DNA from: Bacteriovoracaceae bacterium UBA4573
GTDB taxonomy: Bacteria > Bdellovibrionota > UBA1018 > UBA923
Assembly (NCBI GenBank): GCA_002387735.1
Contig: DGKJ01000108.1
Coordinates: forward strand, 1 to 64,000
Length of the DNA: 64,000 nt
Direction: 5' to 3'
The position numbers were made by a program, and so were the translations under genes. Below are positions 8,544-16,080 of the stretch, one piece after another. The notes beneath the pieces are model-generated. The model ran no database searches and was not told the origin of the DNA. It was given only the letters and a program-made list of their open reading frames with translations. Position 1 is the first letter of the stretch; each line of letters opens with the position of its first letter.

Positions 8544-9203
8544 ATGAAACGACATCGCAAAGTCCCCCAAAAAGCGTCCGGCCGTTTTATTGTAATTGAA
8601 GGCGGCGACGGCACCGGAAAGTCCACTCTGCTAAACAAGATCGAGCACGCGTTAAAAGCACGTGCGATTCAGTGTGTACGAACGCGAGAACCTGGCGGCA
8701 CACCACTCGCGGAAGAAATTCGCGAGCTTATTCTTGCTCACCAGCGTCCGGGCTATGAGATCGATGCCAAAACAGAGTTACTGTTATACGAGGCCGCACG
8801 CGCACACCATGTGCGAAATGTTATTCGCCCGCACCTAGCAGCGGGAACCACTGTGCTCTGTGATCGTTTCACCTACTCGTCGATTGCCTATCAAGGCGCG
8901 GCTCGAGGTTTGGGAGAAAAAACCGTGGCTATCTTAAACTCGATTGCCACAGAGGGCCTTGAACCCGACCTTGTTATCGTGTTGGATCTCGCCACCAAGC
9001 AAGCCAAAGCCCGCCGCAGTCTGCGGGGCGCCGCAAATCGACTAGACATTGAGCCCGATAGTTTTCATGAAAAAGTGCGCCGCGCTTTTTTAAAACTCGC
9101 GAAAGCAAACCCGCGCAGGTGTGTCGTACTCGACGCCAGTCTTGACCCCGACACCGTGTTTGCAAGGTTGCTCGCACTCAAACCCTGGAAGAGGTTATTT
9201 TGA
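8544..9203 (+). CDS. tmk: Thymidylate kinase
   Basis: Phosphorylates dTMP to dTDP in cytoplasmic dTTP synthesis. The 219-residue product has the P-loop GGDGTGKST (residues 20-28), the REPGGTPLAEEIR motif, the DR(F) motif CDRFTYSSIAYQG, and a lid region (KQAKARRSLRGAANRLD) followed by FHEKVRRAF. The length is normal for the family, with a basic N-terminal extension of about 12 residues. The stop overlaps the TTG start of the next gene (TTGA), a sign of translational coupling with holB, a neighbour pair seen in many bacteria. Confidence 0.96.
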   Translation: MKRHRKVPQKASGRFIVIEGGDGTGKSTLLNKIEHALKARAIQCVRTREPGGTPLAEEIRELILAHQRPGYEIDAKTELLLYEAARAHHVRNVIRPHLAAGTTVLCDRFTYSSIAYQGAARGLGEKTVAILNSIATEGLEPDLVIVLDLATKQAKARRSLRGAANRLDIEPDSFHEKVRRAFLKLAKANPRRCVVLDASLDPDTVFARLLALKPWKRLF

Positions 9204-10162
9204 ATCTCAAACCCCTCTTTCAAGATGACGCCTGGAACACCCTGCGCTCAATGGCGCACCCCGACCCTTTGCGGCTACCAGGGTCGATAATATTCCTCGG
9301 CCCAGAGGGGGTTGGAAAAAAACGAACCGCTCGCGCGCTATTTCAGTTGATCCACTGCCTGCAGCCTGCGGAATTCGAGGCCTGTGGCGCTTGCCGTACC
9401 TGTATGCTTGTGGCCAATGGCAATCACGTTGACCTAGTGGAGGTGGAACCGAAAGGTTCTACCATTCATGTAGAAGAACTACGCGAAGTGCTAAAATCAA
9501 ACGCATTTCGACCTTACGAAGGTCGAATTCGGTTAATTCTAATCGACCAAGCACATCTACTCGGTGTTTCGGCTGCCAACGTACTGCTCAAGTCGCTCGA
9601 AGAACCACCCGAGTACGTGAAGTTCGTGCTCATCACTCACGAACGCACCCAACTGCTCCCAACTATTACCAGCCGCAGCCAATTCGTTTATTTTCGTCCG
9701 CTCGAAGAAGCGGCTATTTGGGAAATCGCCGAGCGCCAATCGCTTGCATTGCCCTCGGAATTAAAAGGAGTTTTTTCCGCACTGCTCGGTGGGGGGCTTG
9801 CCCGACTTCATACGCTCGCCCAGGCAGATTCACTCGAATTTCTAAAAAAGGCCCGTCAGTGGCTACAGTCCAGCGGACAAGGCGGACGCCGGAGTTGGCA
9901 AGAGACCGTACAGTTTGCCGACCAATTGAGCGCGCTGAGCGACGAACAATGGACCGCATTATTTGCGTTGGCCTCCTGCGAGTGTTTAAAAGCAGCAACC
10001 GATCGTGCGGCCGAAGGTCAACTCGCAATGGCCTATAACTGGGCCCAACGTGGACTTCGCTTTTCGCAATTCGAGCAAGGGTTTGAAGCCAATGCCAATA
10101 AAAAACTAGTCGCGTTGCTCGTTAGCCAAGCACTCAGCGGGGAACATGTGGCGGGCCCATGA
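9200..10162 (+). CDS. holB: DNA polymerase III delta' subunit (clamp loader)
   Basis: Part of the clamp-loader complex that places the sliding clamp on DNA. The 320-residue product shows Walker A GPEGVGKK (34-41) and a zinc-binding Cys set C53-x8-C62-x2-C65-x2-C68 as in delta'/DnaX AAA+ proteins. It also has RLILIDQAHLLGVSAANVLL (Walker B/lever) and LLPTITSRSQ, matching the SRC-like sensor region. Start: TTG at 9200, overlapping the tmk stop, with AGAGG just upstream. Its own stop overlaps the ATG of the next gene (ATGA), so it is co-translated with the transporter genes. Confidence 0.93.
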   Translation: MNLKPLFQDDAWNTLRSMAHPDPLRLPGSIIFLGPEGVGKKRTARALFQLIHCLQPAEFEACGACRTCMLVANGNHVDLVEVEPKGSTIHVEELREVLKSNAFRPYEGRIRLILIDQAHLLGVSAANVLLKSLEEPPEYVKFVLITHERTQLLPTITSRSQFVYFRPLEEAAIWEIAERQSLALPSELKGVFSALLGGGLARLHTLAQADSLEFLKKARQWLQSSGQGGRRSWQETVQFADQLSALSDEQWTALFALASCECLKAATDRAAEGQLAMAYNWAQRGLRFSQFEQGFEANANKKLVALLVSQALSGEHVAGP

Positions 10163-10938
10163 TTCACGTCACTCATCTTTCTAAGTGGTTTCCAAATCAA
10201 CCGGTACTTAATCGCGTTTCGTTTTCAGTCGACGAAGGCGAGAGTCTTGTCGTGCTCGGCCAAAGCGGAATAGGCAAATCGGTCCTTCTTAAAACACTTT
10301 CTCGACTAATCGAGCCCGACGAGGGATTCGCCGAAATTCGAACTCGCAACATTGGAATCGTTTTTCAGAAAAATGCACTTTTCGATAGCTTAAGCGCCTA
10401 CGAGAATCTCGATTTCGTAATGCGAGAACGTACACGCGAAACGGCTCCCGCACGTCGTAATAAAATCATGAATTACCTCGAATGGGTGGGGCTCGCGGGC
10501 TCTGCTCATTTAATGCCCAATGAACTTTCGGGGGGTATGCAAAAACGTCTGGCCATCGCTCGCACCCTGATTGTCGAACCACAGGTGGTGCTCTATGACG
10601 AACCAACTGCCGGACTCGACCCCATTACTTCGCGCTTGATTGCCGAGCTCATATTGCGCCTAAAAAAAGAAGCTGGTTCCACGCTCGTGACGGTAACCAG
10701 CGACGTCCAGCGCGCATTTCAGCTGGGAACCAAAGTAGGCATTCTCGTGCGCACGGCCCTCGGAGCCGAGTTGTTAATGGCCGGCTCTCCCGAAGAAGCC
10801 CGAGCCTCAAGCGACGAACGCATTCAACAGTTTTTAAAAGGCGCCACAAGAGGCCCTCTCACTACCAAAATTACGGCCAGCTCGGAGAGTCGCAACAATT
10901 TAGCAAATAAGGATTTCTGGGATGGCGATTTCTTTTAA
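10159..10938 (+). CDS. MCE-transporter ATPase 1 (MlaF-like), H-loop His replaced
   Basis: Nucleotide-binding subunit of an MCE-type lipid transporter, 259 residues. Walker A GQSGIGKS (34-41), intact signature LSGGM (123-127), Walker B VVLYDEP with Asp147/Glu148, and a D-loop TAGLDP. The switch histidine normally found in V-[TS]-H-D is Ser181 (TVTSDVQRAF). The C-terminus ends in a polar tail after QQFLKGATRG. The start ATG overlaps the holB stop, and the 3' end overlaps the second ATPase by 17 bp. With its partner (signature altered, His kept) it would form an asymmetric heterodimer with a single fully canonical ATP site; this pairing is inference. The two are clearly homologous, and both resemble MlaF. 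Confidence 0.92.
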   Translation: MIHVTHLSKWFPNQPVLNRVSFSVDEGESLVVLGQSGIGKSVLLKTLSRLIEPDEGFAEIRTRNIGIVFQKNALFDSLSAYENLDFVMRERTRETAPARRNKIMNYLEWVGLAGSAHLMPNELSGGMQKRLAIARTLIVEPQVVLYDEPTAGLDPITSRLIAELILRLKKEAGSTLVTVTSDVQRAFQLGTKVGILVRTALGAELLMAGSPEEARASSDERIQQFLKGATRGPLTTKITASSESRNNLANKDFWDGDFF

Positions 10939-11632
10939 GAATGTCGCAAAGGCGTTCGGCCAAAAGAAAGTATTAGATGGCGTGAGTTTTTCGGTTGAGA
11001 CCGGAGAAGTGCTTTTTATTCTTGGCAAGTCCGGTATGGGGAAATCGGTTACCTTAAAAACGACTATTGGCTTAATGAAACCCGATCGAGGCGAAATCTA
11101 CGTTCACGGCGAAGCCGTGCACACAGCAAGTGAGCACACTCTCGCCCAAGTACGAAAAAAATGTGGCATGGTATTCCAACATCCGGCGCTTCTAGATTCG
11201 CTGACTATTTTTGAAAACGTGGCCTTTGGACTCGAAACTAAAAATCGAGAACGGGTTATTGAATGCTTAAAGTTAGTGCACTTGGACGAAAGTATTTTAA
11301 ATCGTAAACCCCAAGAAATTAGCTACGGCATGCAAAAAAGAGTCAGTCTTGCCCGCACTCTCGCTCCAGGCCCCCAGATTCTATTATTCGATGAACCTAC
11401 GACTGGCCTGGATCCGATTACTACCAACGCAGTGAACGAACTTATCGCGGAACTTTCTGATCGATTGAACGTCACTAGCGTAGTGGTTTCGCACGACATG
11501 GGCTGCGCGCTTCGAATCGCAGATCGCATATTGGTCTTGGACCAGGGCAACATTCTCGCGCTCGATACTGTAGACCGGATCAAATCAAGTAGCGAACCTT
11601 TGATTCAAGACTTCCTACGGGAGGCACTCTAA
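10922..11632 (+). CDS. MCE-transporter ATPase 2 (MlaF-like), degenerate signature motif
   Basis: Second nucleotide-binding subunit, 236 residues. Walker A GKSGMGKS (35-42), Q-loop GMVFQHPALLDSLTIFENV, signature ISYGM (133-137) in place of LSGGM (Gly to Tyr135), Walker B ILLFDEP with Asp157/Glu158, and a normal H-loop His191 (VVVSHDMG). It overlaps ATPase 1 by 17 bp and is followed one base later by a permease, so all are probably made from one transcript. Its defects complement those of ATPase 1: the altered signature would face the site that already lacks the H-loop His. Confidence 0.93.
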   Translation: MAISFKNVAKAFGQKKVLDGVSFSVETGEVLFILGKSGMGKSVTLKTTIGLMKPDRGEIYVHGEAVHTASEHTLAQVRKKCGMVFQHPALLDSLTIFENVAFGLETKNRERVIECLKLVHLDESILNRKPQEISYGMQKRVSLARTLAPGPQILLFDEPTTGLDPITTNAVNELIAELSDRLNVTSVVVSHDMGCALRIADRILVLDQGNILALDTVDRIKSSSEPLIQDFLREAL

Positions 11633-11633
11633 A

Positions 11634-12422
11634 ATGCAGCTCGTATTAGGCTTCTTTGCAGATATTGGAGGAATGGCGTTATTCTCGCTCGAGGTGGTTC
11701 GCACCTGGCTTCGCACGTTTGGCCAGAACGGTTCGCTCATTGTTGAACAAATCGCCCTCGTTGCCTATCGCTCGCTGGTGACGATCTTGTTTTCGGGTTT
11801 CTTTGTCGGTGCGATTTTGGTGATTCAATTTCACCTAATGTTGTCAAAGTACGACGCTGTTACGCTCTTGGGTGGCCTAAACACTTCGGCGACCATTCGC
11901 GAAGTGGGCCCGCTTATCATTTCGTTTCTTCTCGCTGGTAAGGTGGGCGCCTATACGGCTGCTGAACTGGGCACCATGCGGGTGACGGAACAAATCGACG
12001 CAATACGTTGCCTTGGACGCGACCCCGTGCAGTATTTGATAGTGCCAAGATTTATCGCGATAGTGCTTTGCTCGCTCCTACTTTTGGTATTCGGGGTATT
12101 AGTTGGCGTAGCCGGTAGCATGGTAGTGGCCGTAGAACTCTACAACATGAATTTCCTACAATACATGGAGTCGATCCCACGGTTCACCGGCATTTGGACT
12201 ATCATAGCCGGCGTTTTTAAATCCCTGGTGTACGGACTAATTGTTGCAGCCGTCAGTACCTACAAGGGTTATTTCGCCTCTGGCGGCGCTCAAGGGGTTG
12301 GGCGCGCGGTCACAGAGTGCGCAGTTTATACCAATTTATTAATAGTTTTTGCCAATTCCTTCACTTCCTATTTTCTCGAAAACGTCCAACAGTTTGTGAA
12401 CAACACGTTTGGGGGATTTTAG
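11634..12422 (+). CDS. MlaE-family permease 1
   Basis: Inner-membrane permease of the MCE lipid transporter, 262 residues, with about five or six hydrophobic segments. It has the family motifs LRVTEQIDAIRCLGRDP (here with MRVTEQIDAI) followed by YLIVPRFIA, and a C-terminal KSLVYGLIVAAVSTYKGY followed by GAQGVGRAVT. The start ATG is backed by GGGAGG. Immediately followed by a second, diverged permease, so a heterodimeric membrane domain is likely. Confidence 0.92.
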   Translation: MQLVLGFFADIGGMALFSLEVVRTWLRTFGQNGSLIVEQIALVAYRSLVTILFSGFFVGAILVIQFHLMLSKYDAVTLLGGLNTSATIREVGPLIISFLLAGKVGAYTAAELGTMRVTEQIDAIRCLGRDPVQYLIVPRFIAIVLCSLLLLVFGVLVGVAGSMVVAVELYNMNFLQYMESIPRFTGIWTIIAGVFKSLVYGLIVAAVSTYKGYFASGGAQGVGRAVTECAVYTNLLIVFANSFTSYFLENVQQFVNNTFGGF

Positions 12423-12424
12423 AG

Positions 12425-13189
12425 ATGAAGAAACAACTCTTTTATTTCGTAACCGCCGTTCATGACGTGTTCTTTATTTTCGGAAAAACTCTTCTTACTT
12501 GTTTGAAAGGGCCCCACCGCGCGAAAGAGATTTTTCATCACATTAATCAGATCGGAATAGGATCATTGCCGGTGATTTTACTTTCGACGGCATTCGCTGG
12601 ATTCGTGATCACAGGAGAAATCGCTTTTCACATGGACGAGGCGTTGCATACGGTTGAAATGATTCCGGGGTTTTCCGCACAGTTTATCCTACGGGAAATC
12701 GGCGTGGTTATCCCAGCGCTTTTAATGGTTTCTAAGGCGGGAGCGGCAAATACCGCGGAAGTCGGTTCAATGAAGGTGACCGAACAAATCGACGCTTTAC
12801 GTCTACTGCAAATCGACCCCATCGAATATTTGGTCTACCCTCGTTTCGTCGCCTCGATCGTGTCGCTTGCGTGTTTGACTCTAATCTCAATCTTCGTCAC
12901 CCTAAGCTGTGCCACCGCAATCGCGGTGATTCGCTACCACTTTACCTGGCTAGAGTACGTGAATTCGCTACTGGTATTCGTAACACCGCGTGACCTTATC
13001 TCTGCACTATTGAAAGGGCTCGTATTCGGGGCGGTCATTCCGGTCATTTCCTGTTTTTATGGTTTTCGTTGCACTGGTGGTGCCGAAGGAGTGGGATCGG
13101 CTACTACGAACTCTGTGGTTACTTCGACGATTTTGATCATACTTTTGGACTTTGTTCTCACATTTGCGTTTTCGGTTCTTCTATATTAA
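12425..13189 (+). CDS. MlaE-family permease 2
   Basis: Second permease, 254 residues from ATG 12425, 2 nt after the stop of permease 1. The open frame continues upstream, but only inside permease 1. The family motif KVTEQIDALRLLQIDPIEYL is present, as are YPRFVASIVS and KGLVFGAVIPVISCFYGF followed by GAEGVGSATT. Overall it is only distantly similar to permease 1, so the pair looks like an old duplication rather than a recent one. It probably forms the transmembrane core together with permease 1. Confidence 0.92.
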   Translation: MKKQLFYFVTAVHDVFFIFGKTLLTCLKGPHRAKEIFHHINQIGIGSLPVILLSTAFAGFVITGEIAFHMDEALHTVEMIPGFSAQFILREIGVVIPALLMVSKAGAANTAEVGSMKVTEQIDALRLLQIDPIEYLVYPRFVASIVSLACLTLISIFVTLSCATAIAVIRYHFTWLEYVNSLLVFVTPRDLISALLKGLVFGAVIPVISCFYGFRCTGGAEGVGSATTNSVVTSTILIILLDFVLTFAFSVLLY

Positions 13190-13215
13190 CCGTTTTTTAC
13201 TGAGGTTACGGGCCT

Positions 13216-14022
13216 ATGAAATTTTCAAATGAAGCGAAAGTGGGCTTACTATTGTTTGCCACATTGGTGCTTACACTAGTGTTCGCCTGGCTTTTGGGTG
13301 CGAATAATCCGTTTCGCCGTAATGTAGAGATATACGTAACCTATAACTTTGCGGGTGGCATTGATATCGGCAGTCCCGTTCGAGTGGCGGGAATTAAGGT
13401 CGGCAAAGTAGAAAAAATTGAATTTTTTGTACCCGATCAGACCTTCGACGCACCTGACACCAAACCCACAGAAGTACTCACGCCTCTAAAAATCAAACTT
13501 TCGGTCGCCAAAGAAGCTGCCGCAGGTGTGCGCAAAGACAGTCGCTTTTACATTAACTTGGCCGGCATCATCGGCGAGCGATATGTCGAAATCACTCCTG
13601 GGTCCGTGTCTTCGCCTAAGGTTGTTAGCGGTGACGTATTACGTGGCGTAGATCCGCCACGAATCGACCAATTAATTTCACAGAGTTTTGATCTCGCAGG
13701 TAAAATCAAGGCGGTTATCGAAGAAAACGAAGGCGATATAACCAAATCGATTAAGCTTCTCTACGAGCTTTCATCCAACATTAACAAGACCCTCACGAAT
13801 ATTGAACGATCGAAAATGTTCAAAGCCGACATTTCGCAGCTAATCAATAATCTGATTCAAATCACAGGCGACGTAAAAGTGCTCACTGCCAAGACGGGCA
13901 CTGAGGATGGCAAGAAGACGCTTGAGCTTATGCACAAGCTTTTGTGGCGACTTGAGCCACTCGATAAAGAAGCCATCCAGAAGTTCTTTCAAAAGGAAGG
14001 CATTCGCACTCGGCTGTTTTAA
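13216..14022 (+). CDS. MCE-domain (MlaD-like) lipid-transport protein
   Basis: Periplasmic substrate-binding or tunnel component anchored by one N-terminal helix (VGLLLFATLVLTLVFAWLL, about residues 9-27). A single MCE domain follows: VTYNFAGGIDIGSPVRVAGI, then KVGKVEKIEF and the longer strand region to GVDPPR. After it comes a helical, partly coiled C-terminal part (LISQSFDLAGKIKAVIEE onwards). 268 residues. It is the last gene of the transporter set; only one MCE protein accompanies two ATPases and two permeases. By family it is expected to move phospholipid or another lipid between the inner and outer membranes; the direction cannot be read from the sequence. Confidence 0.93.
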   Translation: MKFSNEAKVGLLLFATLVLTLVFAWLLGANNPFRRNVEIYVTYNFAGGIDIGSPVRVAGIKVGKVEKIEFFVPDQTFDAPDTKPTEVLTPLKIKLSVAKEAAAGVRKDSRFYINLAGIIGERYVEITPGSVSSPKVVSGDVLRGVDPPRIDQLISQSFDLAGKIKAVIEENEGDITKSIKLLYELSSNINKTLTNIERSKMFKADISQLINNLIQITGDVKVLTAKTGTEDGKKTLELMHKLLWRLEPLDKEAIQKFFQKEGIRTRLF

Positions 14023-14036
14023 TTTGAGCAGCTCGA

Positions 14037-14438
14037 TCAAATGGATCGGCAAAAATGCTGTACGGCTAGCGCTTCGCTTTGCGATTCAAAACGGAACTGA
14101 ATGAAGACTCGGTAGCGATATGCTTCGTCCGTGATCACGCGTGGATTCCAAGGCGACAAAGTACAAAACATAACCTCGCCTTTGACGAATAGCTTTCTAG
14201 GATGTTCGATTACCAAAGCGATTTCAGTACCACGATCCAGCGGTTCAGTGGAAAACACCGCCACGCTTTCGGGTCTGAGATCAAATAAAAAAGTGCGTCC
14301 TGCAATTACCTTTTCTGCACCGTCGGGCCGAATTTCTACTGGTACCCGCGTGAATTGGGTGTACACGATCTCGGGTTTCTTTTTGGCGACATAGGGCGTG
14401 CGTTTGAGCATCTTTCGAAGTGCGTCTTGGCTAAACAT
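14037..14438 (-). CDS. PilZ-like domain protein (degenerate)
   Basis: A 133-residue protein. FTRVPVEIR resembles the RxxxR arm, and FLFDLRPESVAVFSTEPLDRG followed by ALVIEHPR, FVKGEVMFC and YRVFIQF follows the strand order of PilZ domains. The (D/N)xSxxG c-di-GMP motif is not intact (DLRPESVAV), so it may not bind the nucleotide. Start ATG 14438 has no Shine-Dalgarno. It lies downstream of glpD on the same strand and converges on the MCE gene. Family assignment is moderate. Confidence 0.6.
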   Translation of the reverse strand: MFSQDALRKMLKRTPYVAKKKPEIVYTQFTRVPVEIRPDGAEKVIAGRTFLFDLRPESVAVFSTEPLDRGTEIALVIEHPRKLFVKGEVMFCTLSPWNPRVITDEAYRYRVFIQFRFESQSEALAVQHFCRSI

Positions 14439-14503
14439 ATACTTCTATATCGGCCGCACTTCGTTTTGTACTTAGTAGGAAGAAAACTTCTAGGTGAGTA
14501 GTT

Positions 14504-16075
14504 TTACCACTGAAAAGCTCGCGCAATATGTTCGCGAGTTTGATTGGCTTGACCCGACATTGAGGTCTGATTCCAGGTTTTTGCACTAATGGATTGAATG
14601 CGCTCGATCACGTCTTTGGGAATTTTCTGCCCATGCATCCACAATGGTAGGCGCCGAAACACCACATCGTCTAAACACAAGGGAGCATGATGTTTGAGCT
14701 TCCACTCTACCCAGCCTTCGGTAAAACGGCCCCACAAGGGAGCGCCCGAAAAACGTTTAGCATAGTCGTCCGGAGTGGAAAGCGGCTGCCGCGATTCTTT
14801 GGCATCGCTTTTAGACCGGGGAAACGCAAAATCGGCGATTTCTTCAGATATCTTTCTAAACGTCGTGTATTTTCCGCCGGCCATGAACACTACGCCCTGT
14901 TCATTTTTCCAAATCTCGTGTTCACGCGAAGTTTTAGCTTCATTTTCGGCACCATCGTCGATCAGCGGTCGAACTCCAGCGTAGGTCATTAAGACGTCGC
15001 TTTTCGCGAGTTTACTATTTGGAAAATATTCTTTTAACACGCCAAATAAATATTCCACATCGTCGCTCGTAGCTTCTACTTGATCGATGGCTCCATGTTC
15101 TGGAGCATCGGTGGTACCCACAATCGTCACGGCAGCTTCGTCGCCCAGGTCTTTACGTGGAATTGCAAAAATTATTCGCCCGTCGGGCGCGTACATGACC
15201 AGACAGCGCTCGACCGGAAGTCGCGCCCAATCGAAAACTAAATGAACTCCGCGACTAGGGCGCAATTTCTTTTGAGCTCCCCCTGCAACTATTCCGCTGA
15301 CTTCTTCGGTCCAAGGCCCCACACACATGATCACTTCTCGCGCTCGCACCTGCAGCGACTCACTCGCGCTCTGCTCGTTTGGGGGCGGAGAAACTGCCGG
15401 GTCGCAGGTTTCCAAGTGAATTCGATACAGACCGTCGCGATCCCGCGGATCCACTCTGGTGGCCGCGCAGTAATTCAACGCACACGCGCCGCGTCGCACA
15501 CTATCGAGCAACACTTCTAGTACCAACTCGTCGTCGAGCATCATGGCGTCGGCGTAATAATATCCCCCTCGCAGCCCCTGTGCGCGCACGCCAGGGAATA
15601 ATCCCTTCAGAGTGTCGAGCGAATGGCGCCCGTGAAAAAACGGCGTTCGAAACAGGCTCAACGCATCGTAAACCCAAAGCCCTAGCCCGAGTAACGCCGA
15701 ACTCCGCGCACCGACGGGCGCTTCGCCTTTTTTATAAATTGGCAAGACGAACTCCATCGGGGAAACCAAGTGAGGGTGGGTCTTCAAAAGCCAGTGCCGC
15801 TCTGAAAGAGCTTCGAAGACGAGTCCGAAATCAAACATTTCGAGGTAGCGCAGCCCTCCATGCACCAACTTCGAGGACTTACTTGACGTCCCGCTGGCAA
15901 AATCCTTTTTTTCTACCAATAAAGCATTTACGCCACGAATGGCCAGCTCTCGAAGCAAACCCGCTCCCACGATTCCACCGCCAATCACCACGGCGTCGTA
16001 TACTGGCGCTGAACTTTGGCTAAGTTCGGCCAACTTTTGAACACGCGTGGCGCGGGAAAATTCGGGGTAGACCAT
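14504..16075 (-). CDS. glpD: Aerobic glycerol-3-phosphate dehydrogenase
   Basis: FAD-linked oxidation of glycerol-3-phosphate to DHAP at the inner membrane. The 523-residue product has the FAD motif VIGGGIVGAGLLRELAIRG, then LVEKKDFASGTSSKSSKLVH and GGLRYLEMFDFGLVFEAL, all hallmarks of GlpD. A central substrate region, VTIVGTTDAPEHG, and GVRPLIDDG follow. ATG start at 16075, 5 bp after the aspS stop, so it is probably transcribed with aspS. Confidence 0.95.
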   Translation of the reverse strand: MVYPEFSRATRVQKLAELSQSSAPVYDAVVIGGGIVGAGLLRELAIRGVNALLVEKKDFASGTSSKSSKLVHGGLRYLEMFDFGLVFEALSERHWLLKTHPHLVSPMEFVLPIYKKGEAPVGARSSALLGLGLWVYDALSLFRTPFFHGRHSLDTLKGLFPGVRAQGLRGGYYYADAMMLDDELVLEVLLDSVRRGACALNYCAATRVDPRDRDGLYRIHLETCDPAVSPPPNEQSASESLQVRAREVIMCVGPWTEEVSGIVAGGAQKKLRPSRGVHLVFDWARLPVERCLVMYAPDGRIIFAIPRKDLGDEAAVTIVGTTDAPEHGAIDQVEATSDDVEYLFGVLKEYFPNSKLAKSDVLMTYAGVRPLIDDGAENEAKTSREHEIWKNEQGVVFMAGGKYTTFRKISEEIADFAFPRSKSDAKESRQPLSTPDDYAKRFSGAPLWGRFTEGWVEWKLKHHAPLCLDDVVFRRLPLWMHGQKIPKDVIERIQSISAKTWNQTSMSGQANQTREHIARAFQW

Positions 16076-16080
16076 GAAGT

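Noticed and set aside
14447..14470. Sigma-28 promoter (GCCGATAT) before the PilZ-like gene
   Set aside because: The -10 matches in 7 of 8 positions, but no TAAAGTTT-like -35 is at the right spacing.
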